A stretch of 64,000 nt of DNA from Deinococcus gobiensis I-0 (lineage in GTDB: Bacteria > Deinococcota > Deinococci > Deinococcales > Deinococcaceae), in the NCBI RefSeq assembly GCF_000252445.1, contig NC_017790.1, forward strand, positions 487,001 to 551,000, written 5' to 3'. Positions 35,865 to 49,766 of the stretch are shown here, in pieces. The translations under genes and the position numbers were made by a program. Positions within the stretch are counted from its first letter, which is position 1. Every line of letters starts with the position of its first letter. Under the pieces are notes generated by a model. It was not told where the DNA came from, did no database searches, and was given only the letters and a program-made list of their open reading frames with translations.

Positions 35865-35902
35865 AAAAGAGCGCGCCCCACCACGCGGGCGGGGCGCGGC
35901 TC
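35865..35902 (-). terminator. Terminator of the PEP-mutase-like gene
   Basis: A GC stem (GCGCCCC 35873-35879 with GGGGCGC 35891-35897, extended by GAGC/GCTC) reads leftward into TCTTTTG. Confidence 0.75.
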
Positions 35903-35911
35903 GGCACCGAC

Positions 35912-36703
35912 TCAGTTCAGCGCGCGGGTGTCTGCGGGCAGGGTGCCGCCGCCGACCAGGGCCTTGGCCGCGTCCTGAAGGGCGGTGAGGGCCACACGCT
36001 GCGTGAAGGGGCCGGTCGAGACGCGCGCCACGCCCAGCGCCTGCAACTCGCTGGCGCTCAGGCTCTTGCCCGGCACGCTGATGACGGTCAGGCGGTTGTG
36101 CCCGAGCGCCCGCGCGACCTGCGCGATTTCGTCGCGCGCGATCAGGCCGGGCACGAAGACCACGGGCGCGCCCGCTTCCAGGAAGGCCTGGCCCCGCCGG
36201 ATGGCTTCGGCCAGCACGTCGTCGCGCGGGGTGCTCGCGTCGGCGCGGGCCACGGCGTCGGTGCGGGCGTTGAGCACGAACTCGATCCCGGCGGCGCGTC
36301 CGGCGGCCATCACGGCGCGCACGGCGTCCACGGCCTCGTCCAGCGGGCGCATCTGGTCCTCGAGGTTGCCGCCGACCACGCCGGCCTCAATGGCCCGGCG
36401 CGCCGTCTCGCCCGCGTTGCCGTACCCGGCTTCGAGGTCCATCGAGACGGGCAGGTCCACCGCGGCCACGATGCGCCGCACCATGTCGAGGTGCAGGTCG
36501 AGCGGGATGTGCTCGCCGTCGGGATAGCCGAAGGTCGAGGCGATGGAGTGGCTCGCGGTCGCCAGGGCCTGCACGCCGGGCACGTCGGCCACGACCTGAG
36601 CCGACACCACGTCCCAGACGTTGGCGAGGGTCAGGATCTCGGGGGCGGTGTGCAGGTCGAGCAGGCGGCGGGCTTTGGTGGCGAGGTCGGGGGTGGTGGT
36701 CAT
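35912..36703 (-). CDS. Isocitrate lyase/PEP mutase superfamily protein
   Basis: 263 aa TIM barrel. Metal-binding strands include SMDLEAGYGNA and VGGNLEDQ, with FVLNARTDA typical of the PEP mutase/2-methylisocitrate lyase superfamily. The isocitrate-lyase KKCGH catalytic loop is absent, so the reaction is uncertain. AAGGAG lies 8 bases before the ATG. A classic -35/-10 promoter with a palindromic operator in its spacer lies upstream (36748-36776), so this gene is repressed by an unlinked regulator. Confidence 0.85.
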   Translation of the reverse strand: MTTTPDLATKARRLLDLHTAPEILTLANVWDVVSAQVVADVPGVQALATASHSIASTFGYPDGEHIPLDLHLDMVRRIVAAVDLPVSMDLEAGYGNAGETARRAIEAGVVGGNLEDQMRPLDEAVDAVRAVMAAGRAAGIEFVLNARTDAVARADASTPRDDVLAEAIRRGQAFLEAGAPVVFVPGLIARDEIAQVARALGHNRLTVISVPGKSLSASELQALGVARVSTGPFTQRVALTALQDAAKALVGGGTLPADTRALN

Positions 36704-36747
36704 CTCAGGCTCCTTGGGTATGGCGGGGGAAAGCGGCAGTTCGCCTA

Positions 36748-36776
36748 ACTATCTACCTATAGGTAGATAAAGTCAA
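36748..36776 (-). promoter_or_regulatory. Promoter with palindromic operator in spacer
   Basis: On the minus strand, -35 TTGACT (36776-36771), a 17-base spacer and -10 GATAGT (36753-36748). A perfect 20-bp palindrome, TATCTACCTATAGGTAGATA (36750-36769), fills the spacer. Binding there would block RNA polymerase. The size and symmetry fit a TetR- or MarR-type dimer. Confidence 0.8.
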
Positions 36777-36887
36777 GTCCTGCAGAGGAAAGCGTTGCTC
36801 CGGCGGGAGGCGGAGACGCCCGCCTCCGGAACGGGAAAGCGGGCGTGGACGGCCCCGCGCCTCCACCGCCCGCTCGCCGGTCCGGCT

Positions 36888-38809
<1,922 letters not shown>

Positions 38810-38895
38810 GCCCGTACTATCCCACCGCGCTCCGGGGATGTTTTACCCCGACCAAGCGGTCAGGCCGGGCGTGGGCCGGGAATGCGGAGCATAGA

Positions 38896-38957
38896 TTTGA
38901 CGTTGCCTGCATACCGCGTTATAGTTTTCTCAACACCGTCTGAGAGGGCGGTTTTTT
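38896..38957 (+). promoter_or_regulatory. Orphan promoter running into a terminator
   Basis: TTGACG (38896-38901), an exact 17-base spacer and TATAGT (38919-38924) form one of the best sigma70-like promoters in the window. Starting at about 38931, a transcript would immediately form a hairpin (38934-38939 with 38946-38951) followed by six T (38951-38956). The product would be only about 26 nt, and no rightward gene follows for over 600 bases. Confidence 0.6.
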
Positions 38958-38976
38958 CATGCTTGATGTTGTCGGT

Positions 38977-39600
38977 TCACCCTTTTCTGGGAGTGGGCCA
39001 GAGATCGGGTTCCGGGAAGTGCAGCCCGATCTCGGTAAACCCCAGGCTGAGCAGAGGCCGCTGCCGCGACAGCTCGGGCCGTAGCCCGTCGGTGTGCAGC
39101 ACGGTCATCCGGGCCGCTGAGGCCTGGGCCGTTCCGCCGATGGTCGTCAGCAGCCAGTCCGGGCGGCCATCCAGCGCAGGCTGCGCGACGGTGCGCCACG
39201 CGCGGGGCAGCCACGCGGCATTCACCGGGAGGTCGGGGCCGGCACGGCGAAAGGCGAGGTGGGCATAGGGCTCGCCGTCCGCGTCCGTCACGCGCACCTG
39301 CCCGGGGACTGACCAGTCGAAGCTGGCCTGCGCCTTGGGAATGGCCCAGTTGCGCCGGCCCCAGGTCACGCTCGCGGCCGTGCTCACCACGATGCGCCGG
39401 ATGCTGGGGCGGCCCCCGGCCGGCGTGGCGATGGGCGCCTCCACCCACATCAGCTCGTCGTAGGGTCCGACCGGCGAGGCGGCGTAGCGCACGAGCAGCA
39501 GGGCCCCCACCCCGGCCGGGCGCAGGCGATAGAGCGCGAGCCAGCCCCGGCCGCGCAGGGTCCAGGGGGCGGGGGCAGTCAGGAGGTAGGGAGAGGACAT
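38977..39600 (-). CDS. Acetoacetate decarboxylase-like protein
   Basis: 207 aa beta-barrel. The pattern YDELMWVEAPIATP...RRNWAIPKAQASFDW matches the ADC/ADC-like family, with the single Lys in WAIPK at the position of the Schiff-base region. Activity is uncertain because related family members act on other compounds. ATG 39600 (MSSPYLL) is preferred; ATG 39612 (MDTS) is also open. Divergent from the VOC gene at 39634. Confidence 0.75.
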   Translation of the reverse strand: MSSPYLLTAPAPWTLRGRGWLALYRLRPAGVGALLLVRYAASPVGPYDELMWVEAPIATPAGGRPSIRRIVVSTAASVTWGRRNWAIPKAQASFDWSVPGQVRVTDADGEPYAHLAFRRAGPDLPVNAAWLPRAWRTVAQPALDGRPDWLLTTIGGTAQASAARMTVLHTDGLRPELSRQRPLLSLGFTEIGLHFPEPDLWPTPRKG

Positions 39601-39633
39601 GGATGTGTCCATTGTCCGCGCTACCCTGCGCCC

Positions 39634-40005
<372 letters not shown>

Positions 40006-40139
40006 CGAAAGCGACCCATGCTTTTGGCCGAGCACAGCAAGTGGATTTGGACGAGTAGGACGGACGCCGTCATTCGGAGAACTGCTCTGGCCCTCACGGT
40101 TGCCCGGCCGGGCCGCGATATGCTGGCAACAGAACGCCC

Positions 40140-41801
<1,662 letters not shown>

Positions 41802-41908
41802 GGGTGCAACCCTGAAGGCTGGCTCAAGGCGCGTGCCCGCCGCTCGCGGCAAACCTCTACCTCGCTCACTTAATGTTCAGGTGAAATCGCGATCAGGAGG
41901 TTTTGCTC

Positions 41909-42913
41909 ATGAGTGACCGGAAACCCGCCGATGCTCCCCAGCCCCCCACCCGCCGCGCCGCCCTGAAGCTGCTGGGCGCCGCCGGCCTCGCCAGTGCGGC
42001 CGCGCCGCTCGCCCGTGCCCAGACGGCTCCGGCGGCGCCCGCGCCCACCCCCGCCGCGCCGCCCGCCCCCATGGCCCCCATGAACGGCAACGGCTTCTAC
42101 CGCCAGCAGCTCGGAGAGATGACCGTGACCGTCGTCAGCGACGGCACGGCCCCTCTGGCGGCCCTCCTGCCGACCTGGGGCGCGAACCCCGACCGCCAGG
42201 GCGAATTTGCCGCCGCCCTGGCCGACTACGGCGTGGCGGCCACGAATACGGTCAACCATTTCAACCCGGTGGTCATCGAGATCGGTGGCCGGCGCACCCT
42301 GATCGACACGGGGCGAGGCGGCACGGGCGGGCAGCTCGTCGCCAATCTCGCCCGCGCGGGCATCACTCCGCAGAGCATCAACACGGTGTTCATCACGCAT
42401 GGGCACGGCGACCACATCGGCGGCCTGACCGCGAACGGGCAGCCGGTCTTCACGAACGCGCAGCACGTCATGGGCGAGGCCGAGTTCAACTTCTGGACCA
42501 CCCAGGCCAACCCCAACGACGCCGTCAAGAACAACCTGATCGCCCTGAAGGGCCGTTTCCGCCTCATCGCGGCGGGCGCCGAGATCGTGCCCGGGCTGAC
42601 GAGCGTGAGCACCCCCGGCCACACCGCCAACCACCTGAGCGTGCTGGCGCGCGTGGGCACTGGCCCCGGCCTGATGGTCTTCGGGGACGCGGCGGGGCAC
42701 TTTTTGCTGTCCCTCAAGTACGAGGGCGCCTATGTGGGCTTCGACGCCGACGGTGCGCAGGCGGCCCGCACCCGGCAGGCCATCTTCGCGCGGGCCACCG
42801 ACGAGAAGCTGTGGGTCACCGGTTACCACTTCCCCTTTCCGGCGCTCGGGCACCTGCGCCGCGCCGCGCCCGGCTCCTACGAGTTCGAGCCGACGGTCTG
42901 GAACTGGAGCTGA
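41909..42913 (+). CDS. Tat-exported metallo-beta-lactamase fold hydrolase
   Basis: 334 aa. A twin-arginine signal ([20 protein letters not shown]) ends at ARAQ, followed by a Pro/Ala linker. The MBL core has NPVVIEIGGRRTLIDTG and THGHGDHIGGL at about residues 163-173 (di-zinc site), then GHTANHLS and FGDAAG. It is probably a periplasmic or surface lactonase or esterase of unknown substrate. AGGAGG lies 8 bases before ATG 41909. Confidence 0.92.
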   Translation: MSDRKPADAPQPPTRRAALKLLGAAGLASAAAPLARAQTAPAAPAPTPAAPPAPMAPMNGNGFYRQQLGEMTVTVVSDGTAPLAALLPTWGANPDRQGEFAAALADYGVAATNTVNHFNPVVIEIGGRRTLIDTGRGGTGGQLVANLARAGITPQSINTVFITHGHGDHIGGLTANGQPVFTNAQHVMGEAEFNFWTTQANPNDAVKNNLIALKGRFRLIAAGAEIVPGLTSVSTPGHTANHLSVLARVGTGPGLMVFGDAAGHFLLSLKYEGAYVGFDADGAQAARTRQAIFARATDEKLWVTGYHFPFPALGHLRRAAPGSYEFEPTVWNWS

Positions 42914-42929
42914 GGTCCGGGCCGGGCGG

Positions 42930-42948
42930 GGGAGGGTCGCCCCCTCCC
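42930..42948. terminator. GC hairpin between convergent genes
   Basis: GGGAGGG (42930-42936) pairs with CCCTCCC (42942-42948); 5-base loop, no T tract. Only structure between convergent stops. Confidence 0.35.
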
Positions 42949-42950
42949 GC

Positions 42951-43388
42951 TCAGGGTTCGCCGTAGCTTTCCACGTCCAGGTTCAGCGTGGCGCGGCCGG
43001 GGTCCTCCCGGAAGACCAGCGTGGTCGAGCGGGCCGAGTCGGCCGGCACCGTGTCGAGCTGGCCCGCCACTTCCTCGACGATCTCGCCGTCGCGGCGCAG
43101 GGTGCCGCGCAGCTGGACCGTCCCCGTACTCGCGCTGCCCAGGTTGCGCACCTCGACCTGCTGGTAGAAGCGCGCCATACGGCGTTCCAGCTGCCCTGGC
43201 GTCACCTGGAGAACGATGGGCCGCGTGGGCTGGAGCGCGTCCCACACGAGGTAACCCAGGGCGGAGGCGATGAGCAGCAGCGCCAGGCCGCTGGCCGTCC
43301 ATTCCAGGGCGCCCGGGGCGCGGCGGGTGGGAGACGGGCCGCTGTCCTGCGGGTCCTGGTTCTGATTCTGGTCCTGGTTCCGGGTCAT
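42951..43388 (-). CDS. TIGR02588-family single-pass membrane protein
   Basis: 145 aa. A polar N-terminus with NQDQNQNQDPQ repeats, one membrane segment (WTASGLALLLIASALGYLVWDAL), then a beta-rich extracytoplasmic domain (YQQVEVRNLGSASTGTVQLRGTL). It fits the TIGR02588 protein found next to TIGR02587; here the two are 7 bases apart, in one leftward transcript. Function unknown. Confidence 0.75.
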   Translation of the reverse strand: MTRNQDQNQNQDPQDSGPSPTRRAPGALEWTASGLALLLIASALGYLVWDALQPTRPIVLQVTPGQLERRMARFYQQVEVRNLGSASTGTVQLRGTLRRDGEIVEEVAGQLDTVPADSARSTTLVFREDPGRATLNLDVESYGEP

Positions 43389-43395
43389 GGCGCGC

Positions 43396-44241
43396 TCACA
43401 GCAGAAGTTTGGCCGCCGAGGCCCCCAGGCTGGTCACGAGGCCCAGGGCGACGGTCATGTGGACGGTGGGCAGCAGGCCTGTGTCGGCGCCGATCCGCCC
43501 GAACACCCACAGCAGGAACAGGGCGACGAGCAGCGAGAGGGCGAGCGTCACCACGCTGGAGTGGAAAAAGACGCCCAGGGGACTGCGGCCCTCGGGAATG
43601 GGCACGCTGCCCCGGAAGTCCAGGGCGTATACGACGGCGTGCGTCTGCACCAGCGCGAGGAGCAGCAGCGCGAGCGCCTGCACGTCGGACATCATCAGCC
43701 CGATGAGCATGGGTTCCTCGGTGGGGGCCACGTTGAAGCCGAACACGACCGCTCCCCCCAGCGCGATGGCGAGGGTGCCCCAGTCGCCCGCCTCACGGCG
43801 CTTGCGCTCGCCCTGGGGGCTGCGGGTGCCGAGTTGCCCTGCCGCCACGCTCGCCCCGATGGACACCGGAATGCTCTCGATGACCACCTTGCCGACCACC
43901 TCGCGCGCGCCCATGTCCGGGCCGACCACCCCGAAGGTCCACAGCAGCGCGCCCGCCACCATCAGCCCGATCCCGGCGGCGATCACCGCGTCCTGCACCA
44001 CGTCCAGCGCCGTCTCCTCGTCCTGAAAGCCGCTGTAGTACTCCAGGATCAGCAGCACCAGGAAATTGACGCCGTAGAACAGCAGCAGCTTCCAGGAGGG
44101 CAGGGCCGCGCCGTGCTGCCACATCTCCATCGTCATGAGGACCGGCAGCCCCAGCAGCAGCCCGCCCGCCGTGCCGCGCGCCAGGCCCAGGGCGGTCTGG
44201 CGGGTGGGAGAGGGCAGGGCCTGCGTCATGGGGGCATTCAT
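43396..44241 (-). CDS. TIGR02587-family polytopic membrane protein
   Basis: 281 aa with about seven membrane segments, including GTAGGLLLGLPVLMTMEMW, FLVLLILEYYSGF and a C-terminal LLVALFLLWVFGRIG. Conserved features such as SGFQDE and APTEEPML match TIGR02587, a membrane protein of unknown function that co-occurs with TIGR02588, the next gene. An alternate ATG four codons in (MTQALPS) is possible. Confidence 0.8.
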   Translation of the reverse strand: MNAPMTQALPSPTRQTALGLARGTAGGLLLGLPVLMTMEMWQHGAALPSWKLLLFYGVNFLVLLILEYYSGFQDEETALDVVQDAVIAAGIGLMVAGALLWTFGVVGPDMGAREVVGKVVIESIPVSIGASVAAGQLGTRSPQGERKRREAGDWGTLAIALGGAVVFGFNVAPTEEPMLIGLMMSDVQALALLLLALVQTHAVVYALDFRGSVPIPEGRSPLGVFFHSSVVTLALSLLVALFLLWVFGRIGADTGLLPTVHMTVALGLVTSLGASAAKLLL

Positions 44242-44348
44242 TGTGGGCAGTGGGGGGCGGGCCGTGGTGAGTGGAGCGCCGCAGCTGTCGACGCAGAAGG
44301 AGCGGACCGCGCGGGCCCTGTTCCCCCACTTCCCCTATCCTGTCCTCC

Positions 44349-45773
<1,425 letters not shown>

Positions 45774-45974
45774 GACTGGGGGAGGGCTGGAGCCGGGCGG
45801 GCCGGCCTGCCCTGGGGTGGTCGCGAGCGGACGGTCTCGGGGACGGAGGCCCTCAAGGCCGGCGCCGCGCCCGCCGTGTTCCCGCTGCGACGTCCTTTTT
45901 CCGCTTTCCGGTCCGCCCGGCCGGTCTGAAGATCAACGGCGACGCCCTTAACTTCCCCTGATACACTCGCGAAG
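45774..45974. other. Intergenic region before minD
   Basis: 201 bases of GC-rich spacer without a convincing ORF or tRNA. Near its right end, TACACT (45962-45967) lies 7 bases before the minD ATG and probably acts as its leaderless promoter. Confidence 0.6.
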
Positions 45975-46778
45975 ATGGATGCCAAGGTCATAGTCGTCAC
46001 GTCGGGGAAAGGTGGGGTCGGCAAGACCACCACCACCGCCAACATCGGGGCAGCCCTCGCCAAGCAGGGGGAAAAGGTCGTCGTGATCGACGTGGACGTG
46101 GGTCTGCGTAACCTCGACGTGGTCATGGGCCTCGAATCGCGCGTGGTCTTCGACCTCGTGGACGTGCTGGAAGGCAAGTGCCGCATGGGGCAGGCCCTCA
46201 TCCGCGACAAGCGGGTCGAGAACCTGTACCTGCTGCCCGCCTCCCAGACCCGCGACAAGGACGCCCTGGACCCCGAGGTCTTCAAGGACGTCGTGCGCGG
46301 GCTGGTGCAGGACGAAGGCTTCGACCGCGTGCTGATCGACAGCCCGGCCGGCATCGAGTCGGGGTTCCGGACGGCCGCCGCTCCCGCCCAGGGCGCGCTG
46401 GTGGTCGTGAACCCCGAGGTCTCCAGCGTGCGTGACGCCGACCGCATCATCGGCCTGCTCGAAGCGCAGCAGGTCAGCGAGATCCGGCTGGTCATCAACC
46501 GCCTGCGGCCCAAGATGGTCGCCAGCGGCAACATGCTCAGCGAGGCCGACATGCTCGACATCCTGGGCGTCAAGCCCATCGGGATCATCCCCGAGGACGA
46601 GGGCATCATCGTCTCGACCAACGTGGGCGAGCCGGCGGTGCTCGGCAAGACCAAGGCGGGCGAGGCCTTCATGGCGACGGCCCGCAGGTTGCGCGGCGAG
46701 GACGTGCCCTATCCCAAGTTCGAGGAGGACAAGGGGTTCTGGGCCGCCCTGAAGCGGCTGTTCGGCGGAGGGGCGTGA
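45975..46778 (+). CDS. minD: Septum site-determining ATPase MinD
   Basis: 267 aa. A membrane-binding ParA-type ATPase that keeps division septa away from the poles. The deviant Walker A is SGKGGVGKTT, followed by DVDVGLRNLD and FDRVLIDSPAGIE. The C-terminus (GFWAALKRLFGG) forms the amphipathic membrane-targeting helix. minE follows after one base. minC, the usual third partner, is not in this window. Confidence 0.97.
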   Translation: MDAKVIVVTSGKGGVGKTTTTANIGAALAKQGEKVVVIDVDVGLRNLDVVMGLESRVVFDLVDVLEGKCRMGQALIRDKRVENLYLLPASQTRDKDALDPEVFKDVVRGLVQDEGFDRVLIDSPAGIESGFRTAAAPAQGALVVVNPEVSSVRDADRIIGLLEAQQVSEIRLVINRLRPKMVASGNMLSEADMLDILGVKPIGIIPEDEGIIVSTNVGEPAVLGKTKAGEAFMATARRLRGEDVPYPKFEEDKGFWAALKRLFGGGA

Positions 46779-46779
46779 G

Positions 46780-47025
46780 ATGTTCTCCTGGATGAAGGGC
46801 CGGCGCAGCAAGGAGACCCTCAAGGACCGCCTGGAACTGGTGCTGGCCTACGACCGCGCCAAGATCCCGCCCGGCAAGGTCGAGGCCCTGCGCAACGACC
46901 TGCTGGAAGTCGTGCGGCGGTACTTTCCGGCCGGCAACAGCAGTGTGGAGGTCGAGCAGGACGGCGACAAGGTCGTGCTGATGGCGAGCGTGGCCATCGA
47001 AGACCCCCAGCCCAGAAAGAAGTAG
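46780..47025 (+). CDS. minE: MinE topological specificity factor
   Basis: 81 aa. The N-terminal contact helix and membrane part include RLELVLAYDRAKIPPGKVEALR, and the C-terminal beta domain ends VVLMASVAIE. It stimulates MinD ATPase and drives pole-to-pole oscillation. Directly follows minD in one operon, with a terminator after it. Confidence 0.92.
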   Translation: MFSWMKGRRSKETLKDRLELVLAYDRAKIPPGKVEALRNDLLEVVRRYFPAGNSSVEVEQDGDKVVLMASVAIEDPQPRKK

Positions 47026-47052
47026 GGGCTGCAGGCAAAGGCGGGAACGGGC

Positions 47053-47083
47053 GCGGCGCGGAGGACGGTTCTCTCCGCGCCGC
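47053..47083. terminator. Bidirectional terminator
   Basis: Perfect 11-bp stem GCGGCGCGGAG (47053-47063) with CTCCGCGCCGC (47073-47083), followed by TTCTGCT, between the convergent minE and response-regulator genes. Confidence 0.8.
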
Positions 47084-47106
47084 TTCTGCTGTCCTGGCGC
47101 CGGGGC

Positions 47107-47691
47107 TCAGCCCAGCAGTCCGATATGCCGGGCGCGGCTGACCGCCTCGGTGCGGTCGCGGGCCTCGAGCTTGGCGTACAGCCGCGCGAGGTGGTCCTTG
47201 ACCGTGTCGGGGCTGACACCGAGGTTCTTGGCGATCTCCTTGTTCGAGAAACCGCGCGCGAGCAGCGGCAGCACCTCGGACTCGCGGGGGGTCAGGCGCG
47301 GTACCTCGACCTGGGGCAGGCGGTCCACGTCGGGGTGCGCCACGATGTCGCGGATCTGCTGGGCGAGGCTCTCGGGATCGGTCTCCTTGCTCACGTAGCC
47401 GCGCGCCCCGGCGCTGCGGGCCGCCTGCACGATGGCGGGCTCGGCAAAGGTGGTGATCAGGACGCTGACCACGCGCGGCGCGGTGATGCGCAGGCGGTCA
47501 CAGACCTCGATACCAGACATGCCGGGCATCTTCACGTCGAGCAGCGCGGCGTCGGGCTGGTACAGCCGGCAGGCCTCCAGGGCGCTCGGGCCGTCGGCGG
47601 CCTCGGCCACCACGTCGAACCCCTGCTGGATCAGGGCGTATTTGAGGCCCATACGGAACAGGGGATGATCGTCGGCAATAACCAGTCTCAT
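47107..47691 (-). CDS. NarL/LuxR-type response regulator
   Basis: 194 aa. Receiver with IADDHPLFRMG and phospho-acceptor Asp52 in ALLDVKMPGMSG; a LuxR helix-turn-helix ends the protein (LTPRESEVLPLLARGFSNKEIAKNLGVSPDTVKDHLARL). Its ATG overlaps the stop of the upstream histidine kinase by ATGA, so the two are a coupled two-component pair. Target genes are unknown. Confidence 0.95.
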   Translation of the reverse strand: MRLVIADDHPLFRMGLKYALIQQGFDVVAEAADGPSALEACRLYQPDAALLDVKMPGMSGIEVCDRLRITAPRVVSVLITTFAEPAIVQAARSAGARGYVSKETDPESLAQQIRDIVAHPDVDRLPQVEVPRLTPRESEVLPLLARGFSNKEIAKNLGVSPDTVKDHLARLYAKLEARDRTEAVSRARHIGLLG

Positions 47692-48776
47692 GGGGAAACC
47701 TCCGGGAGGCAGAGTGTGAAGGTGGTCAGGGGAGGGGCGCTGGGCGCGGTGGGCGCGTGGTCGCCCGGCAGATCGGGGGGGGTCCGGCTGTAGTGCAGCT
47801 CGCCGCCGTGGGCCTCGGCGATACGCCGGGCGATGAACAGGCCCAGGCCGGCGGTTCCGGCGGTGTACTGCTGCCCGGCGATGGTCGCAGGCTGGGCGTT
47901 GAAGGGCTGCGCGAGGTCGGCCAGCGGCGCGGCGAGGCCGGGACCGTCGTCCTGCACCCGCAGGCCCACGCCGCCGCTGGGCAGCGGGACGACCGACAGG
48001 GCCGCGCCGCGCCGCGCGTACCGCAGGGCGTTCTCGGTGAGGTTGGTCATGGCCCGTTCCAGCGCGGCGGCGTCCACCACGGCCTCGCCCTGGCCCGCGA
48101 CGCTCAGGCTCAGGCCGCGCTCGGCGGCGCGGGGCGACAGCCGCCGGGCCACACTGCCCAGCAGCCGGTGCAGGTCGGTCGGTGCGCGGCGCAACTGCAC
48201 GTCGTCGCGCTCGAAGCGGTGCGCGTCGGCCATCTGGTCGACCAGGGTCAGCAGCCGTCCCGTCTCGGCCAGCATCTGCTCGCCCACGCCCCGCCGCTCG
48301 GTCTCGGGCAGGCCGCCGCCGGTCAGCAGGCGGGTCAGGTGCCCGGCCGCGATCAGCGGGGTCTTGAGGTCGTGGACCAGCGTCGCCATGAAGGCGCTGC
48401 GCCGGCTCTGCTCGGTGCCCAGCCGCGACAGCAGGCCCGCGAAGGCCGTGCGCAGCGCGCGGACCTCGGCCGGGTCGTCTCCGTGCGCTTCGCCCACCCG
48501 GCCGCCGGCCACCTCGGCCTCCAGCCGGTGCAGGGGCCGCAGCAACGCGCCGCTCAGCACGTAGCCGGTCAGGGCGCTCACGCCGGCCACCGCCACCATC
48601 CACAGCGGCAGCCAGGTGGGGACCGCCCCGCGCAGCAGGGTGGGCAGGGTAATGGTGAGGTTGGGCAGAAAGGTCAGCAGAAAGATCACCAGCGTGAACT
48701 GCGCGCGCAGCGACCACCGGCCACTGACCCGCCCGCCGCGCCGCCGGAAGGTCTCCGGCGATGTGAGCTTATTCAC
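47688..48776 (-). CDS. Two-TM sensor histidine kinase (HisKA class)
   Basis: 362 aa. Two membrane segments near residues 26-48 and 57-76, a short linker, then HisKA with FMATLVHDLKTPLIAAGHLTR and HATPase motifs LTENALRYA, DDGPGLA and GLGLFIARRIAEAHGG. The HisKA domain is of the EnvZ type, although its partner regulator is NarL-like, a mixed pairing. GTG 48776 lies 7 bases after TAGGCT, a leaderless start. Confidence 0.93.
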   Translation of the reverse strand: MNKLTSPETFRRRGGRVSGRWSLRAQFTLVIFLLTFLPNLTITLPTLLRGAVPTWLPLWMVAVAGVSALTGYVLSGALLRPLHRLEAEVAGGRVGEAHGDDPAEVRALRTAFAGLLSRLGTEQSRRSAFMATLVHDLKTPLIAAGHLTRLLTGGGLPETERRGVGEQMLAETGRLLTLVDQMADAHRFERDDVQLRRAPTDLHRLLGSVARRLSPRAAERGLSLSVAGQGEAVVDAAALERAMTNLTENALRYARRGAALSVVPLPSGGVGLRVQDDGPGLAAPLADLAQPFNAQPATIAGQQYTAGTAGLGLFIARRIAEAHGGELHYSRTPPDLPGDHAPTAPSAPPLTTFTLCLPEVSP

Positions 48777-48911
48777 GCTTCTTAGCCTACGGCCTACGTT
48801 CTGACAGAAGCCTCACGCGCCCAGACAAGCCCGTGCCTGTTGTCAAGCCCCACCCCCCCACGCGGTCCGGACAAGCCGCCGCAGCGCCGACTCCCAGTCA
48901 ACTGCCACAGC

Positions 48912-48942
48912 AAAAACCCCCGCACCGGTGGGGGTGCGGGGG
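48912..48942 (-). terminator. Terminator of the BI-1 family gene
   Basis: On the minus strand, a 10-bp stem (48942-48933 with 48926-48917) ends in TTTTTG. Confidence 0.9.
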
Positions 48943-48962
48943 CTGGAGAGAGGAGGCTCGGC

Positions 48963-49658
48963 TCAGTCGCGGCTGGGGCCACCCATACCGAACAGTCGCA
49001 GGATAAAGAGGAACATGTTGATGAAGTCGAGGTACAGGGCCAGCGCGCCGTTGATCGAGGCCCGCTCGGCCTGCTCGCCCTCGATACCGCTCAGGGCGAG
49101 GTTGCGCAGCATCTGGGTGTCGTAGGCGGTGAGGCCCGCGAACAGCAGCACGCCCACGATGCTGATGCCCAGCGTCAGGGCGCTGCTCGCCACGAACAGG
49201 TTCACGATCATGGCGACGAACAGGCCGATGACGGCGAACATGAAAAAGCGGCCCATCGCGCTGAGGTCCTTCTTGATCACGAAGCCCGCCACGCTCATGA
49301 GGGCGAAGGTGCCGGCGGTGGTGGCGAAGGCCGAGATGACGGCGGCGGGCGAGTACGCGAAGAGCAGGGCGCTGAAGGTCAGGCCGGTCAGGGCCGCGTA
49401 GGCGATGAACAGCACGCCGGCCAGGCCGCTGTTCAGGCGCTGGGCGCCTAGGCTGAGCACGAACACCAGCGCGAGCTGCGCGATGATCAGGGGCAGCCGC
49501 CACTGCATGACCTGCAGGGCGAAGGCCTCGTTCTGGGCGGTGAGGTAGGCGATGCCGGCCGTGAGGGCCAGCCCCGCCGCCATCCAGGAATAGGTGCGCG
49601 CCATGAAGGTGCGGACCACGTCCTGGGTGCGGACTTTGGTCGGGGTAAAGGTCTGCAT
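48963..49658 (-). CDS. Bax inhibitor-1 (BI-1/YccA) family membrane protein
   Basis: 231 aa with seven hydrophobic segments starting near [17 protein letters not shown]. The family's C-terminal signature [14 protein letters not shown] and the final [17 protein letters not shown] are clear. Bacterial members are stress or Ca2+/H+ channel-like proteins or FtsH modulators. It is transcribed from an ECF-like promoter (49661-49693) shared in sequence with the gene at 62965. The ATG is 6 bases after TACTCT. Confidence 0.95.
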   Translation of the reverse strand: MQTFTPTKVRTQDVVRTFMARTYSWMAAGLALTAGIAYLTAQNEAFALQVMQWRLPLIIAQLALVFVLSLGAQRLNSGLAGVLFIAYAALTGLTFSALLFAYSPAAVISAFATTAGTFALMSVAGFVIKKDLSAMGRFFMFAVIGLFVAMIVNLFVASSALTLGISIVGVLLFAGLTAYDTQMLRNLALSGIEGEQAERASINGALALYLDFINMFLFILRLFGMGGPSRD

Positions 49659-49660
49659 AC

Positions 49661-49693
49661 GTCTAGAGTACGCGGCACAGGCCGAAAAGTTCC
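49661..49693 (-). promoter_or_regulatory. GGAACTT promoter, copy 1
   Basis: On the minus strand, GGAACTT (49693-49687) is followed at a fixed distance by GCGTACTCTAGAC, ending 2 bases before the ATG. This nearly matches the promoter of the gene at 62965. Confidence 0.6.
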
Positions 49694-49709
49694 CACCTTT
49701 GACCACAGA

Positions 49710-49727
49710 GATGTCGGCCAGATGAAA
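49710..49727 (-). repeat. Copy B of the 18-base repeated upstream element
   Basis: TTTCATCTGGCCGACATC on the minus strand, identical to 24784-24801. It points toward the BI-1 gene and ends 51 bases from its ATG. Confidence 0.5.
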
Positions 49728-49766
49728 TCGGTTCTGGGCCGTAATGGACTCGCTGTCTGGAACAGC

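Noticed and set aside
38958..39083. Short rightward ORF after the orphan terminator
   Set aside because: Lies antisense to the ADC-like gene, downstream of a terminator, with no SD; looks like a chance frame.
40006..40139. Radiation/desiccation response motif (TTATGTCATTGACATAA-like) upstream of mutL
   Set aside because: I looked for the 17-bp palindrome before mutL and topA and saw no acceptable match.
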